Assembly (NCBI GenBank): GCA_913052545.1
Contig: CAJXEF010000136.1
Span: forward strand, 1 to 5,778
DNA length: 5,778 nucleotides
Reading direction: 5' to 3'
DNA from: an uncultured Chloroflexota bacterium
Lineage (GTDB): Bacteria; Chloroflexota; Dehalococcoidia; UBA3495
A program made the translations under genes and the position numbers. Positions 5,778 to 5,778 of this stretch are shown here, piece after piece (position 1 is the stretch's first letter; every line of letters begins with the position of its first letter). The notes under the pieces are model-generated. The model had not been told where the DNA came from, made no database searches, and was given only the letters and a program-made list of their open reading frames with translations.

Positions 5778-5778
5778 A

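Overview
This is a chromosomal stretch from a bacterium at moderate GC. The gyrA start encodes a run ([20 protein letters not shown]) of the kind I associate with Chloroflexota and related groups. The mix of a Mo-hydroxylase maturation pair, amidohydrolase-type genes and an MFS exporter would suit a free-living heterotroph such as a Dehalococcoidia/SAR202-like lineage. That placement is a low-confidence inference from one 67-residue fragment. I see no transposase, phage gene, CRISPR array or toxin-antitoxin module.

Layout from left to right. Positions 1-201 (minus) hold the first 67 codons of gyrA, cut by the window edge. Positions 270-977 (minus) hold a class I glutamine-amidotransferase-like hydrolase (peptidase C26, PuuD-like). 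A 241-bp divergent intergenic region carries a TATAAT box facing each way. Positions 1219-2352 (plus) hold xdhC and 2363-2965 (plus) a MocA-type nucleotidyltransferase only 10 bp behind it, so the two are very likely one operon. Convergent to these, after a 66-bp gap, 3032-4318 (minus) is an Fsr-like MFS transporter. Upstream of it on the same strand, 4453-5457 (minus) is an asparaginase-family protein. The right edge holds a complete tRNA-Lys(CTT) on the plus strand with its own promoter.

Function. XdhC and MocA act together in late molybdenum-cofactor maturation: MocA adds CMP to the molybdopterin cofactor, and XdhC binds and delivers the cofactor to xanthine dehydrogenase/CO dehydrogenase-type hydroxylases. 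No such hydroxylase is in the window, so its partner must lie elsewhere. The C26 hydrolase and the asparaginase-like protein both belong to families that act on amide bonds of amino-acid derivatives, but nothing proves a shared pathway.

Most notable points: (1) the asparaginase-like protein keeps the fold signatures but differs at several active-site positions known from E. coli asparaginase II, with Thr12 to Ser, Asp90 to Ala and Lys162 to Pro by my hand alignment; (2) a perfect 22-bp palindrome lies inside that gene; (3) a symmetric operator-like dyad covers the predicted -10 box of the MFS gene; (4) the C26 gene appears to be transcribed with almost no leader. I did not find a convincing new multi-gene system.
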